Source: Candidatus Palauibacter rhopaloidicola (GTDB lineage Bacteria > Gemmatimonadota > Gemmatimonadetes > Palauibacterales > Palauibacteraceae). Taken from it: a stretch of DNA of 64,000 nt. This document shows positions 36,841 to 45,489 of this stretch, piece by piece; within the stretch, counting starts at the first letter, position 1, and each line of letters begins with the position of its first letter. The stretch covers positions 1 to 64,000 of the forward strand of contig JAPPGH010000017.1 of the NCBI GenBank assembly GCA_026914155.1, read 5' to 3'. The position numbers and the translations under genes are program-made. Below the pieces are notes generated by a model. The model did not search any database. It saw only the letters and a list, made by a program, of their open reading frames with translations, and was not told where the DNA came from.

Positions 36841-37989
36841 ATGTCCACAGATTCGAACCGGCGCGATTTTCTGAAGGTCACGGCTGCGGCGGGCGCCGCC
36901 CTCGGGCTCGGCGTCCCCGGCGCGGCCCGCGCCCTCTCGCCCCGGCCGTCCGCGAACCGGGCGCCCGCGGGGCAGGCCCGCACGCTGCTCATCCTGGGCG
37001 GGACCGGCTTCATCGGCCCCTACCAGGTTCGATCGGCGCTCGCACAGGGGCTGGAGGTGACGATCTTCAACCGCGGCAACCGCCCCGGCATGTTCGAGGG
37101 CGTCGAGGAACTCGTCGGGGACCGGAACGGGGACTTCGAGTCGCTGCGGGGCCGGACGTGGGACGTCGTCGTCGACAACTCCACGGCCCGTCCCGACTGG
37201 GTGACGAGCATCGGGGAGTTCCTGCGCGACTCGGTCGGGTACTTTTACTACGTCTCCTCTCGATCCGCGTACGCGGACCACTCCACCGTGCCGATGACGT
37301 CCGCCGTGCCCTCCTACACCTACGAGACGGCCGGCGTGGACCGCGCGACCGCCGACATCACGCGCCTTCCCTACGGTCTCGCGAAGGCGGAGTCCGAGCG
37401 CGAGGCGATGCGGATCTTCCCCGACCGCTACGGGATCTTCAGGCCCGGCCTCATCATCGGACCCGACGATCCCACCGACCGCTTCACGTACTGGCCTGTG
37501 CGGATCCACCGGGGCGGCGAGGTGCTGTCTCCCGGCGACGGGACGGACCCGGTACAGATCATCGACGTGCGCGACCTCGGCGACTTCATGGCGCTGTCCT
37601 CGGACCGCGGACACACGGGCATCTTCAACCTCGTCGGTCCCGCCACGCCGCGGCCGATGTCCGAACTCCTGTACGGCATCCGCGCCGTGACGACCGCCGA
37701 GACGACGTTCACGTGGGTCCCGCGCGAGTTCCTCGCCGAGCGCGGCGTGCGACCCTACGCCGAGATGCCGGTGTGGCGGCCACCGACGCCGGGGTCGGAA
37801 GGGTTCGCGCGCTTCGACCTCTCCAACGAAGTCGCGCACGGGATGACGTTCCGCTCGCTGGCGGATACGACGCAGGCGACGCTGGACTTCCACTTCTCCC
37901 GTACACCCGAGCGCCAGGCGGAGATGCGGCCGGGGCTCGCCGCGGAGCGGGAGGCGGAGATCCTGCGGGAGTGGCACGCGTCGCGCTGA
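36841..37989 (+). CDS. Tat-exported NAD-dependent epimerase/dehydratase-like protein
   Basis: 382 aa. The leader MSTDSNRRDFLKVTAAAGAA is a clear twin-arginine signal, with GAGAGGAG as ribosome site. The mature part starts with the Rossmann motif LLILGGTGFIGPY (GGTGFIG), followed by STARPDW and SSRSAYADHS, and PYGLAKAESERE in the place of the YxxxK active site. It resembles extended SDR/isoflavone-reductase-like epimerases. Tat export of such an enzyme implies folding with its cofactor before transport. It probably pairs with the MBL lipoprotein just upstream. Confidence 0.85.
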   Translation: MSTDSNRRDFLKVTAAAGAALGLGVPGAARALSPRPSANRAPAGQARTLLILGGTGFIGPYQVRSALAQGLEVTIFNRGNRPGMFEGVEELVGDRNGDFESLRGRTWDVVVDNSTARPDWVTSIGEFLRDSVGYFYYVSSRSAYADHSTVPMTSAVPSYTYETAGVDRATADITRLPYGLAKAESEREAMRIFPDRYGIFRPGLIIGPDDPTDRFTYWPVRIHRGGEVLSPGDGTDPVQIIDVRDLGDFMALSSDRGHTGIFNLVGPATPRPMSELLYGIRAVTTAETTFTWVPREFLAERGVRPYAEMPVWRPPTPGSEGFARFDLSNEVAHGMTFRSLADTTQATLDFHFSRTPERQAEMRPGLAAEREAEILREWHASR

Positions 37990-38137
37990 CGGGAGGCCGC
38001 CGCGCTGACGGCAGGCCGCTGCGGCGACCGCTCTTGCCGCCCGCCGTGACGACGGCAACTGTGGTCGGCGCACGCACGCGGATGGTGCGCGGGACGGGGC
38101 GGAGGTGGGGCGCGAGACCGACGGAAGCGGAGGCGAC

Positions 38138-39370
38138 GTGAACGACCGAGACGAAAGCTCCGGACTCACGCGGCGAGCTCTGATCGCCGGAGCCGCGGCG
38201 GCCGCCGGCGGCGCCATCACGGCCGGCGCAACGCGCGGACTGGTCCAGGAGGCGCCGGATCCGACGAAGGTGCCGGGCGCCCGTCCCGTCACGGTCGGGT
38301 CCCGTTCGCCGCACGAGACGCCGGAGAAGCTCCTGTCCGGCTCCATGGGCGGCTCCTCGCGCACGCCGCTCCAAGACCTGCACGGGATCATGACCCCGGC
38401 GGATCTTCACTTCGAGCGGCACCACCACGGGATCCCCTACATCGATCCCGCGACCTACCGCCTCCTCATCCACGGCATGGTCGACCGGCCCACGCTGTTC
38501 ACGCTGGATGACCTGAAGCGCTTCCCGCAGGTCTCGAAGCTGCTCTTCATCGAGTGTTCCGGGAACGGTGGCGGCGCCTACGCCCCGTCGCCCAGCCCGC
38601 AGCACACGCCGCAGTCGGTGGACGGCCTGCTGAGCACGAGCGAGTGGTCCGGCGTCGCGCTTTCCACGCTGTTCGAGGAGGTGGGTGCGCACGCGGAGGC
38701 GACCTGGTTCCTCGCGGAGGGGTCGGACGCGGCGGTCATGGGCCGTAGCATCCCGATGGAGAAGGCGTGGGACGACGCGATGATCGCCTACGCCCAGAAC
38801 GGCGAGGCGATCCGGCCCGAGCAGGGCTACCCCGCGCGGGTGTTCCTGCCCGGGTGGGAGGGCAACGCGAGCGTGAAATGGATCCGGCGCATCGAACTCT
38901 CCGACCGGCCCGGCATGTACCGCGACGAGACGTCCAAGTACACGGATCCGCTCCCGGACGGGACGGCGCGGCAGTTCTCCTTCGTCATGGATGCGAAGTC
39001 GATCATCACGTGTCCCACCTACCCGCGGCGCCTGCCGGGGCCCGGATTCGTCGAGATCTCGGGCTACGCCTGGACCGGCCGGGGCCTGATCGAGCGCGTG
39101 GAGGTGAGCACGGACGGCGGCGACTCGTGGCACGACGCGGTGCTCCAGGAGCCCGTGCTGCCGAAGTGTACGACGCGGTTCCGCCACGGCTGGGAGTGGG
39201 ACGGCGGCCCGGCGCACCTGCTGAGCCGCGCGACCGACGAGACGGGCTACACGCAGCCGGTCCGGCAGCAGGTGCTCGACGCGCGCGGGCCCGGCACCCG
39301 CTACCACTCCAACGCGATTCGCGGGTGGCGCGTGGCGAGCGACGGCTCGATCGAGTTCGCGCCGGTATGA
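38138..39370 (+). CDS. Sulfite dehydrogenase-like molybdopterin oxidoreductase (SoxC/SorA type)
   Basis: 410 aa from GTG 38138, which has GGAGG 4 bases upstream; GTG 38105 is an alternative. The leader LTRRALIAGAAAAAGG is Tat-like, fitting a molybdopterin enzyme. FIECSGNGGGAYA holds the molybdenum-ligand Cys140. EGSDAAVMGRSIPMEKA, YPARVFLPGWEGNASVKWIRRIEL and a C-terminal Mo-co dimerisation domain (VEISGYAWTGRGLIERVEVSTDGGDSW) match SoxC. It oxidises sulfite or a related sulfur species in the periplasm and passes electrons to the cytochrome c encoded next (ATGA overlap). Confidence 0.9.
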   Translation: MNDRDESSGLTRRALIAGAAAAAGGAITAGATRGLVQEAPDPTKVPGARPVTVGSRSPHETPEKLLSGSMGGSSRTPLQDLHGIMTPADLHFERHHHGIPYIDPATYRLLIHGMVDRPTLFTLDDLKRFPQVSKLLFIECSGNGGGAYAPSPSPQHTPQSVDGLLSTSEWSGVALSTLFEEVGAHAEATWFLAEGSDAAVMGRSIPMEKAWDDAMIAYAQNGEAIRPEQGYPARVFLPGWEGNASVKWIRRIELSDRPGMYRDETSKYTDPLPDGTARQFSFVMDAKSIITCPTYPRRLPGPGFVEISGYAWTGRGLIERVEVSTDGGDSWHDAVLQEPVLPKCTTRFRHGWEWDGGPAHLLSRATDETGYTQPVRQQVLDARGPGTRYHSNAIRGWRVASDGSIEFAPV

Positions 39371-40041
39371 GCCGCGCCAATGCGGTCTCGCGGCTGGTGG
39401 TGGTGGCGGCCGTCGTGCCGGCGCTGGCGGCCTGCGGTGCGGACGACTCCGCGGGCGGCGTGGAGGCCGGCAACGCCGTACCCGGCGCGGCTACGGTCGT
39501 GACGACCGATCCGGGCGACGGGATGACCGGGCGGGCGGGCGCGGCCGAGCCCGTGTACGGCTTCGGGACGCCCGCGACGGCGTCGCAGATCGCGGCGTGG
39601 GACATCGACATCGGCCCCGACGGCGCCGGGCTGCCGCCCGGACAGGGCACCGTCGCGGAGGGACTGGAGGTGTGGGAGCGCCACCGCTGTGTTCTCTGCC
39701 ACGGACCCACGGGGCGCGAAGGGCCGAACGACCTCCTCACGGGCCGCATCCCCGGAGACGAGTTCCCGTTCGCGAACGACCGCAGCCTGCGCTCCACCGT
39801 CGGCAACTACTGGCCCTACGCGACGACGCTGTTCGACTACACCCGTCGCGCCATGCCCTTCGACCTCCCGGGTACGATGACGGACGAGGAGGTCTACGCC
39901 GTGGTCGGGGCCATGCTCTACTTCAACGACCTCCTGCCCGCGGACGCCGTCGTCGATTCCGCCACGGTCGTCGACACGCGCATGCCCGCCCGCGACCGCT
40001 TCGTCCGCGACAACCGAACCGGCGGCCCCACCATCCGCTGA
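39367..40041 (+). CDS. Monoheme cytochrome c lipoprotein, partner of the SoxC-like enzyme
   Basis: 224 aa. The start overlaps the SoxC-like stop by 4 bases. The lipobox is PALAAC. One heme motif, CVLCH, is near residue 110, with an axial Met candidate in RRAMPFDLPGTMTDEE. The C-terminal block resembles SoxD/SorB cytochromes (YAVVGAMLYFND). It should take electrons from the molybdenum enzyme and feed the respiratory chain. SoxD proper usually has two hemes; only one CxxCH is seen here, so SorB-like is the better description. Confidence 0.9.
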   Translation: MSRANAVSRLVVVAAVVPALAACGADDSAGGVEAGNAVPGAATVVTTDPGDGMTGRAGAAEPVYGFGTPATASQIAAWDIDIGPDGAGLPPGQGTVAEGLEVWERHRCVLCHGPTGREGPNDLLTGRIPGDEFPFANDRSLRSTVGNYWPYATTLFDYTRRAMPFDLPGTMTDEEVYAVVGAMLYFNDLLPADAVVDSATVVDTRMPARDRFVRDNRTGGPTIR

Positions 40042-40050
40042 CGGGCGCGG

Positions 40051-40338
40051 TTACACGATCTCGATGCGGAGCTGTCGCCCGAGCGCTTCGGCAGCCCCTA
40101 TCAGCGTAGCGAGTTGTATCCGATCGTTGTTGGGGTCCAGTACTCGGTCCAGTTGGCTGCGGCTCGTGTTCATCTCTTTTGCCATTTGATTCTTGCTGAG
40201 ACTCTCCGTAGCCATGGCCTCCTTCAATTGCCACGCGATGACACGCTTGACGGCCGCCGCCGTCGTCTCCTCCAGCGTCCCTTGCTCGCGCAGATAGTCC
40301 TCGAAGGAAGTACCGACGCTTCCTCTTTCCTCAACCAT
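40051..40338 (-). CDS. Small XRE-type helix-turn-helix regulator
   Basis: 95 aa. The HTH is ESLSKNQMAKEMNTSRSQLDRVLDPNN at about residues 45-71, then an amphipathic C-terminus (LIGAAEALGRQLRIEIV). It is antitoxin-like in size, but no toxin gene is found on either side. A perfect inverted repeat TGTACC-N6-GGTACA lies in its promoter, which suggests autoregulation. It is probably a single-gene repressor or an orphan antitoxin. Confidence 0.8.
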   Translation of the reverse strand: MVEERGSVGTSFEDYLREQGTLEETTAAAVKRVIAWQLKEAMATESLSKNQMAKEMNTSRSQLDRVLDPNNDRIQLATLIGAAEALGRQLRIEIV

Positions 40339-40384
40339 GAACGAACTCCCTTGCCCGCCTCCGAGCGATGTCGCTTATCGGATG

Positions 40385-40413
40385 CATGTACCTTATGTGG
40401 TACACTCCGTCAA
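40385..40413 (-). promoter_or_regulatory. Promoter with palindromic operator before XRE gene
   Basis: On the minus strand, TTGACG (40413-40408) and TACATG (40390-40385) are separated by 17 bases. The inverted repeat TGTACC-TTATGT-GGTACA (40387-40404) lies across the spacer and -10, where a bound regulator would block RNA polymerase. The start codon of the XRE gene is about 47 bases downstream of the -10. Confidence 0.6.
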
Positions 40414-40574
40414 GCGCGGACGTGAGGGACACGGTGGGCGATGCCTGGTCGCTTCAATCAACCTGCCGGGCCGGCATATACATGTGGAGCCGCATCGTCT
40501 TGCGCTGAGAGGGAGCGGTCGAACTCTTGAGGCAAACCCCGACCTCCAACGACTCCCGCCGGGACAATCCTCAC

Positions 40575-41396
40575 ATGAACGACCTGCTGAAACATGGAAA
40601 CTGGCGCTGCCCGAGTGCTGCGCACGGCCGGCGGCGCGCGCTTGCCTCGGCGCTCGTGAGTCTGCTGGCGGTCGTGGGCACCGCGCAGGCGCAGGACGGC
40701 ACGGTCGGTTCCGGCCAGGCGGGAAGCTACATCGGCGTATTTGCGGGGCCGGGCTCACTGGACGTCCGCATGACCGACATCGACGGCTTCACGGGGTCGA
40801 ACGGCGTCCCCGGCCAGGCGTTCGAGTACGGCGACACCGGACTCGCGACCGGTGTGATGGTGGGGCGATCCTTCCGCCTGGGGGGCGTGCAGCTCCTGTT
40901 CGAGGCGGACGGGGCGTTCAGCGGTCTGTCGGCGTCCCCCGGACAACTGGATCCGGCCGGCATGGACGAGACGGCGACCGCGGAGCTGCATTGGGTCGGG
41001 ACGGCGCGCATCGGCCTTCGGAGATCCCTCGGTCGCGTCGGCGCCTTCGTCGCCGGCGGCGTGTCGGTGGCCGGATTCTCCAACTCGTTCACCGATCTCG
41101 ACCCGGGAACGGACGATCGCCTGCAGTTGGACCCCGACGATTCCTTCGACGAGCGGCCGACGCGGGTCGGATGGGTCGCCGGGGTCGGCATCGAAATGCC
41201 GGTGGCGAGTGCCTGGACCCTCCGACTCGAAGGCCTCTACAACGATTTCGGCGAAACCGTCCACCAGGCGGAGAACCGGCTTGACGTCAACGCGGGGGTC
41301 TGCGGATCGGCCGGGCTCCCGAGCCCCTGCCGCTACGGCTTCGACGAGCGGCTCGCTCTCCTCCGGCTGGTCCTCGTGCGCCGCCTCGGCCGCTGA
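40575..41396 (+). CDS. Outer-membrane beta-barrel protein
   Basis: 273 aa from ATG 40575. Signal peptide SALVSLLAVVGTAQAQ is clear. The mature part has GSYIGVFAGPGSLDVRMTD, then repeated amphipathic strands (TGVMVGRSFRLGGVQLLFEADGAF, TARIGLRRSLGRVGAFVAGGVSVAG) and WTLRLEGLYNDFGE. This is an opacity/Omp25-like barrel of about eight strands. It does not end in Phe, unlike many barrels. A possible Cys pair is in GVCGSAGLPSPCRYG. The function is unknown. Confidence 0.75.
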   Translation: MNDLLKHGNWRCPSAAHGRRRALASALVSLLAVVGTAQAQDGTVGSGQAGSYIGVFAGPGSLDVRMTDIDGFTGSNGVPGQAFEYGDTGLATGVMVGRSFRLGGVQLLFEADGAFSGLSASPGQLDPAGMDETATAELHWVGTARIGLRRSLGRVGAFVAGGVSVAGFSNSFTDLDPGTDDRLQLDPDDSFDERPTRVGWVAGVGIEMPVASAWTLRLEGLYNDFGETVHQAENRLDVNAGVCGSAGLPSPCRYGFDERLALLRLVLVRRLGR

Positions 41397-41438
41397 TCGC
41401 CCCACGGCCCCGAGGCTCCCGCCCGACCCGCCGACGCG

Positions 41439-43160
41439 TCAGCCGCTGATCTCGTGCGCCTCGCCCGCGCCGCGCGGCAGGCGGATCCGCTCCACCAGCC
41501 GCTGCGCCTCGGCCGGGGGCGCCGGCGTGAACCGGGACACGACGGTCGCCACCGCGAAGTTCACCGCCATTCCCAGCGCCCCGATCCCCTCGGGTGAGAT
41601 CCCGAACCACCAGTTTTCCGCCACGTTCGCGGCCGGGTTCACGAACTTGAAGTAGACGATGTAGGCGGCCGTGAGCGTGATCCCGCACAGCATGCCCGCG
41701 ATCGCGCCCTCGCGGTTGAGCCGCTTCGAGAAGATGCCGAGGATGATGACGGGGAAGAAGGACGACGCCGCGAGCCCGAACGCGAAGGCGACGACCTCCG
41801 CCACGAAACCGGGCGGATTGATCCCCAGATACCCCGCTACCATGACGGCCAGTCCGGCGCTGAACCGCGCCGCGATGAGTTCGCCCCGTTCGCTGATGTC
41901 CGGCCGCCAGTTGCGCTTGAGCAGGTCGTGGCTGATCGCCGCCGAGAGTACGAGCAGGAGTCCGGCCGCCGTCGAAAGCGCCGCCGCCAGCCCGCCCGCC
42001 GCCACGAGTCCCACCACCCAGTTCGGCAGCCGCGCGATCTCCGGGTTGGCGAGCACCATGATGTCGCGGTCGATCGTGAGTTCGTTCCGGACGGGCGCCC
42101 CTGCCGCGTCCACGGCCTCCGGTCCCACGTACTGGATGAGACCGTCCCCGTTGTGGTCCTCGTACGAGATCAACCCCGTCGTCTCCCACTTCGTGAACCA
42201 CTCCGGCATCTCCGCGTACGGCTGGTCCGTCACCGTGTTGAGCAGGTTCGTCCTCGCGAACACCGCCACCGCCGGCGCCGCCGTGTACAGGAGCGCGATG
42301 AACACGAGCGCCCAGCCCACGCTGATCCGCGCGTCCCGCACCCGCGGCACCGTGTAGAAGCGGATGATGACATGCGGCAGCCCCGCCGTCCCCACCATGA
42401 GCGCGGCTGTGATCGCGAACACGTCGAGCGTCGATTTCGTCCCATCCGTGTACGCGGTGAAGCCCAGTTCCTCGTGCAGTCCGTTCAGCCGGTCGAGCAG
42501 GAACGTTCCCGTCTCCTGGTCCGCCGCGCCGAGCCCGATCTGCGGAATCGGGATGCCCGTGACCAGCATCGACAGGAAGATCGCGGGCACCATGTACGCG
42601 AAGATCAGCACGCAGTACTGCGCCACCTGCGTGTAGGTGATCCCCTTCATCCCGCCGAGCACCGCGTAGAAGAAGACGATCCCCATCCCGATGACCACGC
42701 CCCAGACGATGTCGATCTCCAGGAAGCGGCTGAACACGATCCCCACCCCGCGCATCTGGCCCGCCACGTAGGTGAAGGAGACGAAGATCGCGCAGATCAC
42801 GGCCACGACCCGCGCCGTCTGCGAGTAGTAGCGCTCGCCCACGAAGTCGGGGACCGTGAACGCGCCGAACTTCCGCAGATACGGGGCGAGGAGCAGCGCC
42901 AGGAGCACGTAGCCCCCCGTCCAGCCCATGAGGTAGACCGAGCCGTCGTATCCCAGGAAGGAGATGATCCCGGCCATCGAGATGAAGGAGGCAGCCGACA
43001 TCCAGTCCGCCGCCGTCGCCATCCCGTTGGCCAGCGGATGGACCCCCTTGCCCGCCACGTAGAACTCGCTCGTGGAGTGGGCCCGCGACCAGATCGCGAT
43101 CCCGATGTAGAGCGCGAACGAAAGCCCGACCAGCGTCGCCGTCCACTGGAGAACGGTCAT
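41439..43160 (-). CDS. Sodium:solute symporter, large subunit type (ActP-like)
   Basis: 573 aa with about 13 membrane segments. STSEFYVAGKGVHPLANGMATAADWMSAASFISMAG is the SSF opening block; GGMKGITYTQVAQYCVLIFAYMVPA, GTAGLPHVIIRFYTVPRVRDAR and GGLAAALSTAAGLLLVLSAAISHDL follow. A loop near residues 315-365 is hydrophilic. It overlaps the DUF4212 gene by 4 bases and so belongs to the class with a separate small subunit. It probably imports acetate or another short organic acid with Na+. Confidence 0.93.
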   Translation of the reverse strand: MTVLQWTATLVGLSFALYIGIAIWSRAHSTSEFYVAGKGVHPLANGMATAADWMSAASFISMAGIISFLGYDGSVYLMGWTGGYVLLALLLAPYLRKFGAFTVPDFVGERYYSQTARVVAVICAIFVSFTYVAGQMRGVGIVFSRFLEIDIVWGVVIGMGIVFFYAVLGGMKGITYTQVAQYCVLIFAYMVPAIFLSMLVTGIPIPQIGLGAADQETGTFLLDRLNGLHEELGFTAYTDGTKSTLDVFAITAALMVGTAGLPHVIIRFYTVPRVRDARISVGWALVFIALLYTAAPAVAVFARTNLLNTVTDQPYAEMPEWFTKWETTGLISYEDHNGDGLIQYVGPEAVDAAGAPVRNELTIDRDIMVLANPEIARLPNWVVGLVAAGGLAAALSTAAGLLLVLSAAISHDLLKRNWRPDISERGELIAARFSAGLAVMVAGYLGINPPGFVAEVVAFAFGLAASSFFPVIILGIFSKRLNREGAIAGMLCGITLTAAYIVYFKFVNPAANVAENWWFGISPEGIGALGMAVNFAVATVVSRFTPAPPAEAQRLVERIRLPRGAGEAHEISG

Positions 43161-43450
43161 GCCGCGCCCTCCTCGTCACGCTCGTCGACGTCGAACGCCC
43201 GGTCGAGCCGGTTCATGAGGAAGACGTAGACGAAGATGAGGACGACGAAGACGTAGATCGCGCCCTGCTGCGCGAACCAGAACCCGAGCGGGAAGCCGGT
43301 CCCCGGGATCCGGATCGTGTCGAGCGCGTCGGCGAACACGATCCCGGCGCCGTAGGACACCAGAGCCCAGATCGCGAGGAGAATCCCCACGTAACGGAGG
43401 TTGCGGCGCCAGTACGCCAGGTGATCGCGGCCTGCTGCGGATCGATTCAT
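43157..43450 (-). CDS. DUF4212 small subunit of sodium:solute symporter
   Basis: 97 aa with two membrane segments (YVGILLAIWALVSYGAGIVFAD and FWFAQQGAIYVFVVLIFVYVFLM), followed by a basic-acidic tail. The sequence YWRRNLRYVGILLAIWALVSYG is the DUF4212/symporter small-subunit signature. The stop overlaps the large-subunit start by 4 bases, so the two are made together. Confidence 0.95.
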   Translation of the reverse strand: MNRSAAGRDHLAYWRRNLRYVGILLAIWALVSYGAGIVFADALDTIRIPGTGFPLGFWFAQQGAIYVFVVLIFVYVFLMNRLDRAFDVDERDEEGAA

Positions 43451-43582
43451 GGGTCTCCCAGCGTGCGAGTCCGAATGGTGCCGGATTTGCCAAAGGCTGC
43501 CTCCGACTTCACTTCGGCGTCGCCCAAGGCTGCGGCCCGGCTGCGCGGCGCGCCAGTGTCACGCCTCGCGCCTCGCCCGCGG

Positions 43583-45292
43583 CTACCAGAACACGCCGAA
43601 GACGAGCCAGGCCGAAATCGCGGCGAGAACTCCCGTGTAGAGCGCCGGGTGGGCCAGCAACGGCACGCGTTCCCCGAAGGGGTGGAGGCGGATCGGACCG
43701 AGTTCGCCGGAACTCTTCGTCAGCCAGTCGCCGGCGCCCGGGGGCGACGCATCGCCGGCTTCCGGGGGGCACACATCGCCGCCGGCCGCTGCGGCACCCG
43801 CCGCCCCGCGCCAGCGCGGGTGGAGCGCCGCGAAGGCGCAGCCGGCGGCCGTGAACGCGACCGCCCACACGAACGCCTCCCATTGTCCGGTCAACCACGT
43901 CGGTAACCACGAGATGTCGACGACCTCGCGGTCCACGAAACCGATGACCCCGTACAGCCCGCCCGCCGCCAGTCCCGCCATCCCCACCCGCCGGTTCGTG
44001 CGCGTCACGGCGCCGACCAGGTAGACGATGAGGAGCGGCGTGACGAAGACGGAGGTGACGGAGCGGAAGGCGGCGAGCATCGTCGGCGCGCGCAGGATCA
44101 GCGGCAGGTAGGCGAAGCCCAGAACCAGGATCGCGACGGTCGCGATGCGTCCCACGCGGAGGTAGTGGGCGTCGTCGCGGTTCCGCGAGATGAAGCGCGC
44201 GTAGATGTCGCGCGTGAAGACGGCCGACATCGACGAACCCATCGAATCGAAGGTGCTCACCGCGGCGCTCACCACGCCGGCCACGACGAGCCCCTTGGCG
44301 CCGATCCCCAGATAGGTGGAGATCAGGTGCGGGTACATCTCGTCGGGCCGCGCGAAATCCGGGAACTGCGCCCGCCCGAAGAGTCCGAGCATGTCCGTGA
44401 CGAGCAGGATGACGAGGCTCACGCCGGCGCCCAGGACGCCGGCCATCTTCATGTCCCACAGCGAGCGGGCACCCATCATCCGCTGGGTGGACGTGTGGCT
44501 CACCGTCCACCAGCCGGAGGAGATGAGCATCCACGCGATGAAGATGACGACCGGCGACGTGGTCCCGTCCCGTCCCCGGAAGGCGCCCACGTGGGTCAGG
44601 TCCGCGGCGGTGAGTCCCGGCGCGAGCCCTTCGGCCGTCGTCCCCAGGCCCTCCAGTTGCGCGACCATCGCGTCCCAACCGCCCACGGCCTGCCAGACGG
44701 CGACGGACACCGCGAGACCTCCCGCCATCACGAGCACGCTCTGCAACACGTCCGTCGCGACGACGGCTCGCAACCCGCCCACGGCCGTATAGACTCCCGA
44801 CAGGACGACGAGCAGCGCGATGAGCGCCCAGGACAGTTCCGGTCTCAGTCCACCCACGCCCACCAGGGTGAGATGGACGGACCAGATCATGAGGCCCAGC
44901 ACGGAGGTCCGGTACTGGATCTGGATCAGCGCGCCGAGGACGCGCGTCCCCGGACCGAAGCGGTGCTCGAGGTACTCGGAGTTGGTGTACAGGCCGGCCC
45001 GGTAGATCGCGGGGACGATGACGAAGGTCGCGATCGTCACCCCGATGAGCCCGCCGAAGGTGTGCGCGGAGAGGAAATGCAGGCCTTCGCTCGCGATCGT
45101 CCCCGTGGCCGACACGAACTCCGAGTTGTCCATGTTGGTCGCGAAGAGGGACAGGCCGACCGCCCACCACGGCAGCGCCCGCGAACCCAGGAACCACTCG
45201 CCGCTCGTCGAGGTGCCGCGCGCGCGGCGCAGCCCGTAGGCGATGATCGCCCCGTTCAACCCGAGGACGATCAGCCAGTCCAGGGCGCTCAA
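43583..45292 (-). CDS. Second sodium:solute symporter (SGLT/SSF)
   Basis: 569 aa with about 13-14 membrane segments. The SSF blocks are GEWFLGSRALPWWAVGLSLFATNMDNSEFVSATG, VLSGVYTAVGGLRAVVATDVLQSVLVMAGG, and AWMLISSGWWTVSHTSTQRMMGA. A Gly/Ala-rich cytoplasmic insert near residues 490-525 is low complexity. It differs from the ActP-like transporter next door and resembles sugar/solute SSF members. It runs in the same direction as the DUF4212 gene, with 132 bases between. The substrate cannot be told. Confidence 0.9.
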   Translation of the reverse strand: MSALDWLIVLGLNGAIIAYGLRRARGTSTSGEWFLGSRALPWWAVGLSLFATNMDNSEFVSATGTIASEGLHFLSAHTFGGLIGVTIATFVIVPAIYRAGLYTNSEYLEHRFGPGTRVLGALIQIQYRTSVLGLMIWSVHLTLVGVGGLRPELSWALIALLVVLSGVYTAVGGLRAVVATDVLQSVLVMAGGLAVSVAVWQAVGGWDAMVAQLEGLGTTAEGLAPGLTAADLTHVGAFRGRDGTTSPVVIFIAWMLISSGWWTVSHTSTQRMMGARSLWDMKMAGVLGAGVSLVILLVTDMLGLFGRAQFPDFARPDEMYPHLISTYLGIGAKGLVVAGVVSAAVSTFDSMGSSMSAVFTRDIYARFISRNRDDAHYLRVGRIATVAILVLGFAYLPLILRAPTMLAAFRSVTSVFVTPLLIVYLVGAVTRTNRRVGMAGLAAGGLYGVIGFVDREVVDISWLPTWLTGQWEAFVWAVAFTAAGCAFAALHPRWRGAAGAAAAGGDVCPPEAGDASPPGAGDWLTKSSGELGPIRLHPFGERVPLLAHPALYTGVLAAISAWLVFGVFW

Positions 45293-45489
45293 GAGATGGT
45301 GACGCTCCCGTCGTGAGTTTGCCGTGACCGCTTCAGGCGAGCGCCACCGTAGCCGGCGCCCCGCCCGAACGTCAACGACGGCAGCCTCGCCATGCGGCGG
45401 CGCGTGGCGCCGGGCAACGAAGGCGCGAGTCCCGGCGTCGATATGTGAAACGTGCCGTTCGTTTCATGAGGGATGACGCAGAACAAGCT

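Noticed and set aside
40339-40430. Short peptide frame before the XRE gene as a toxin
   Set aside because: It overlaps the promoter and operator and encodes only about 24 residues without a start codon or ribosome site.
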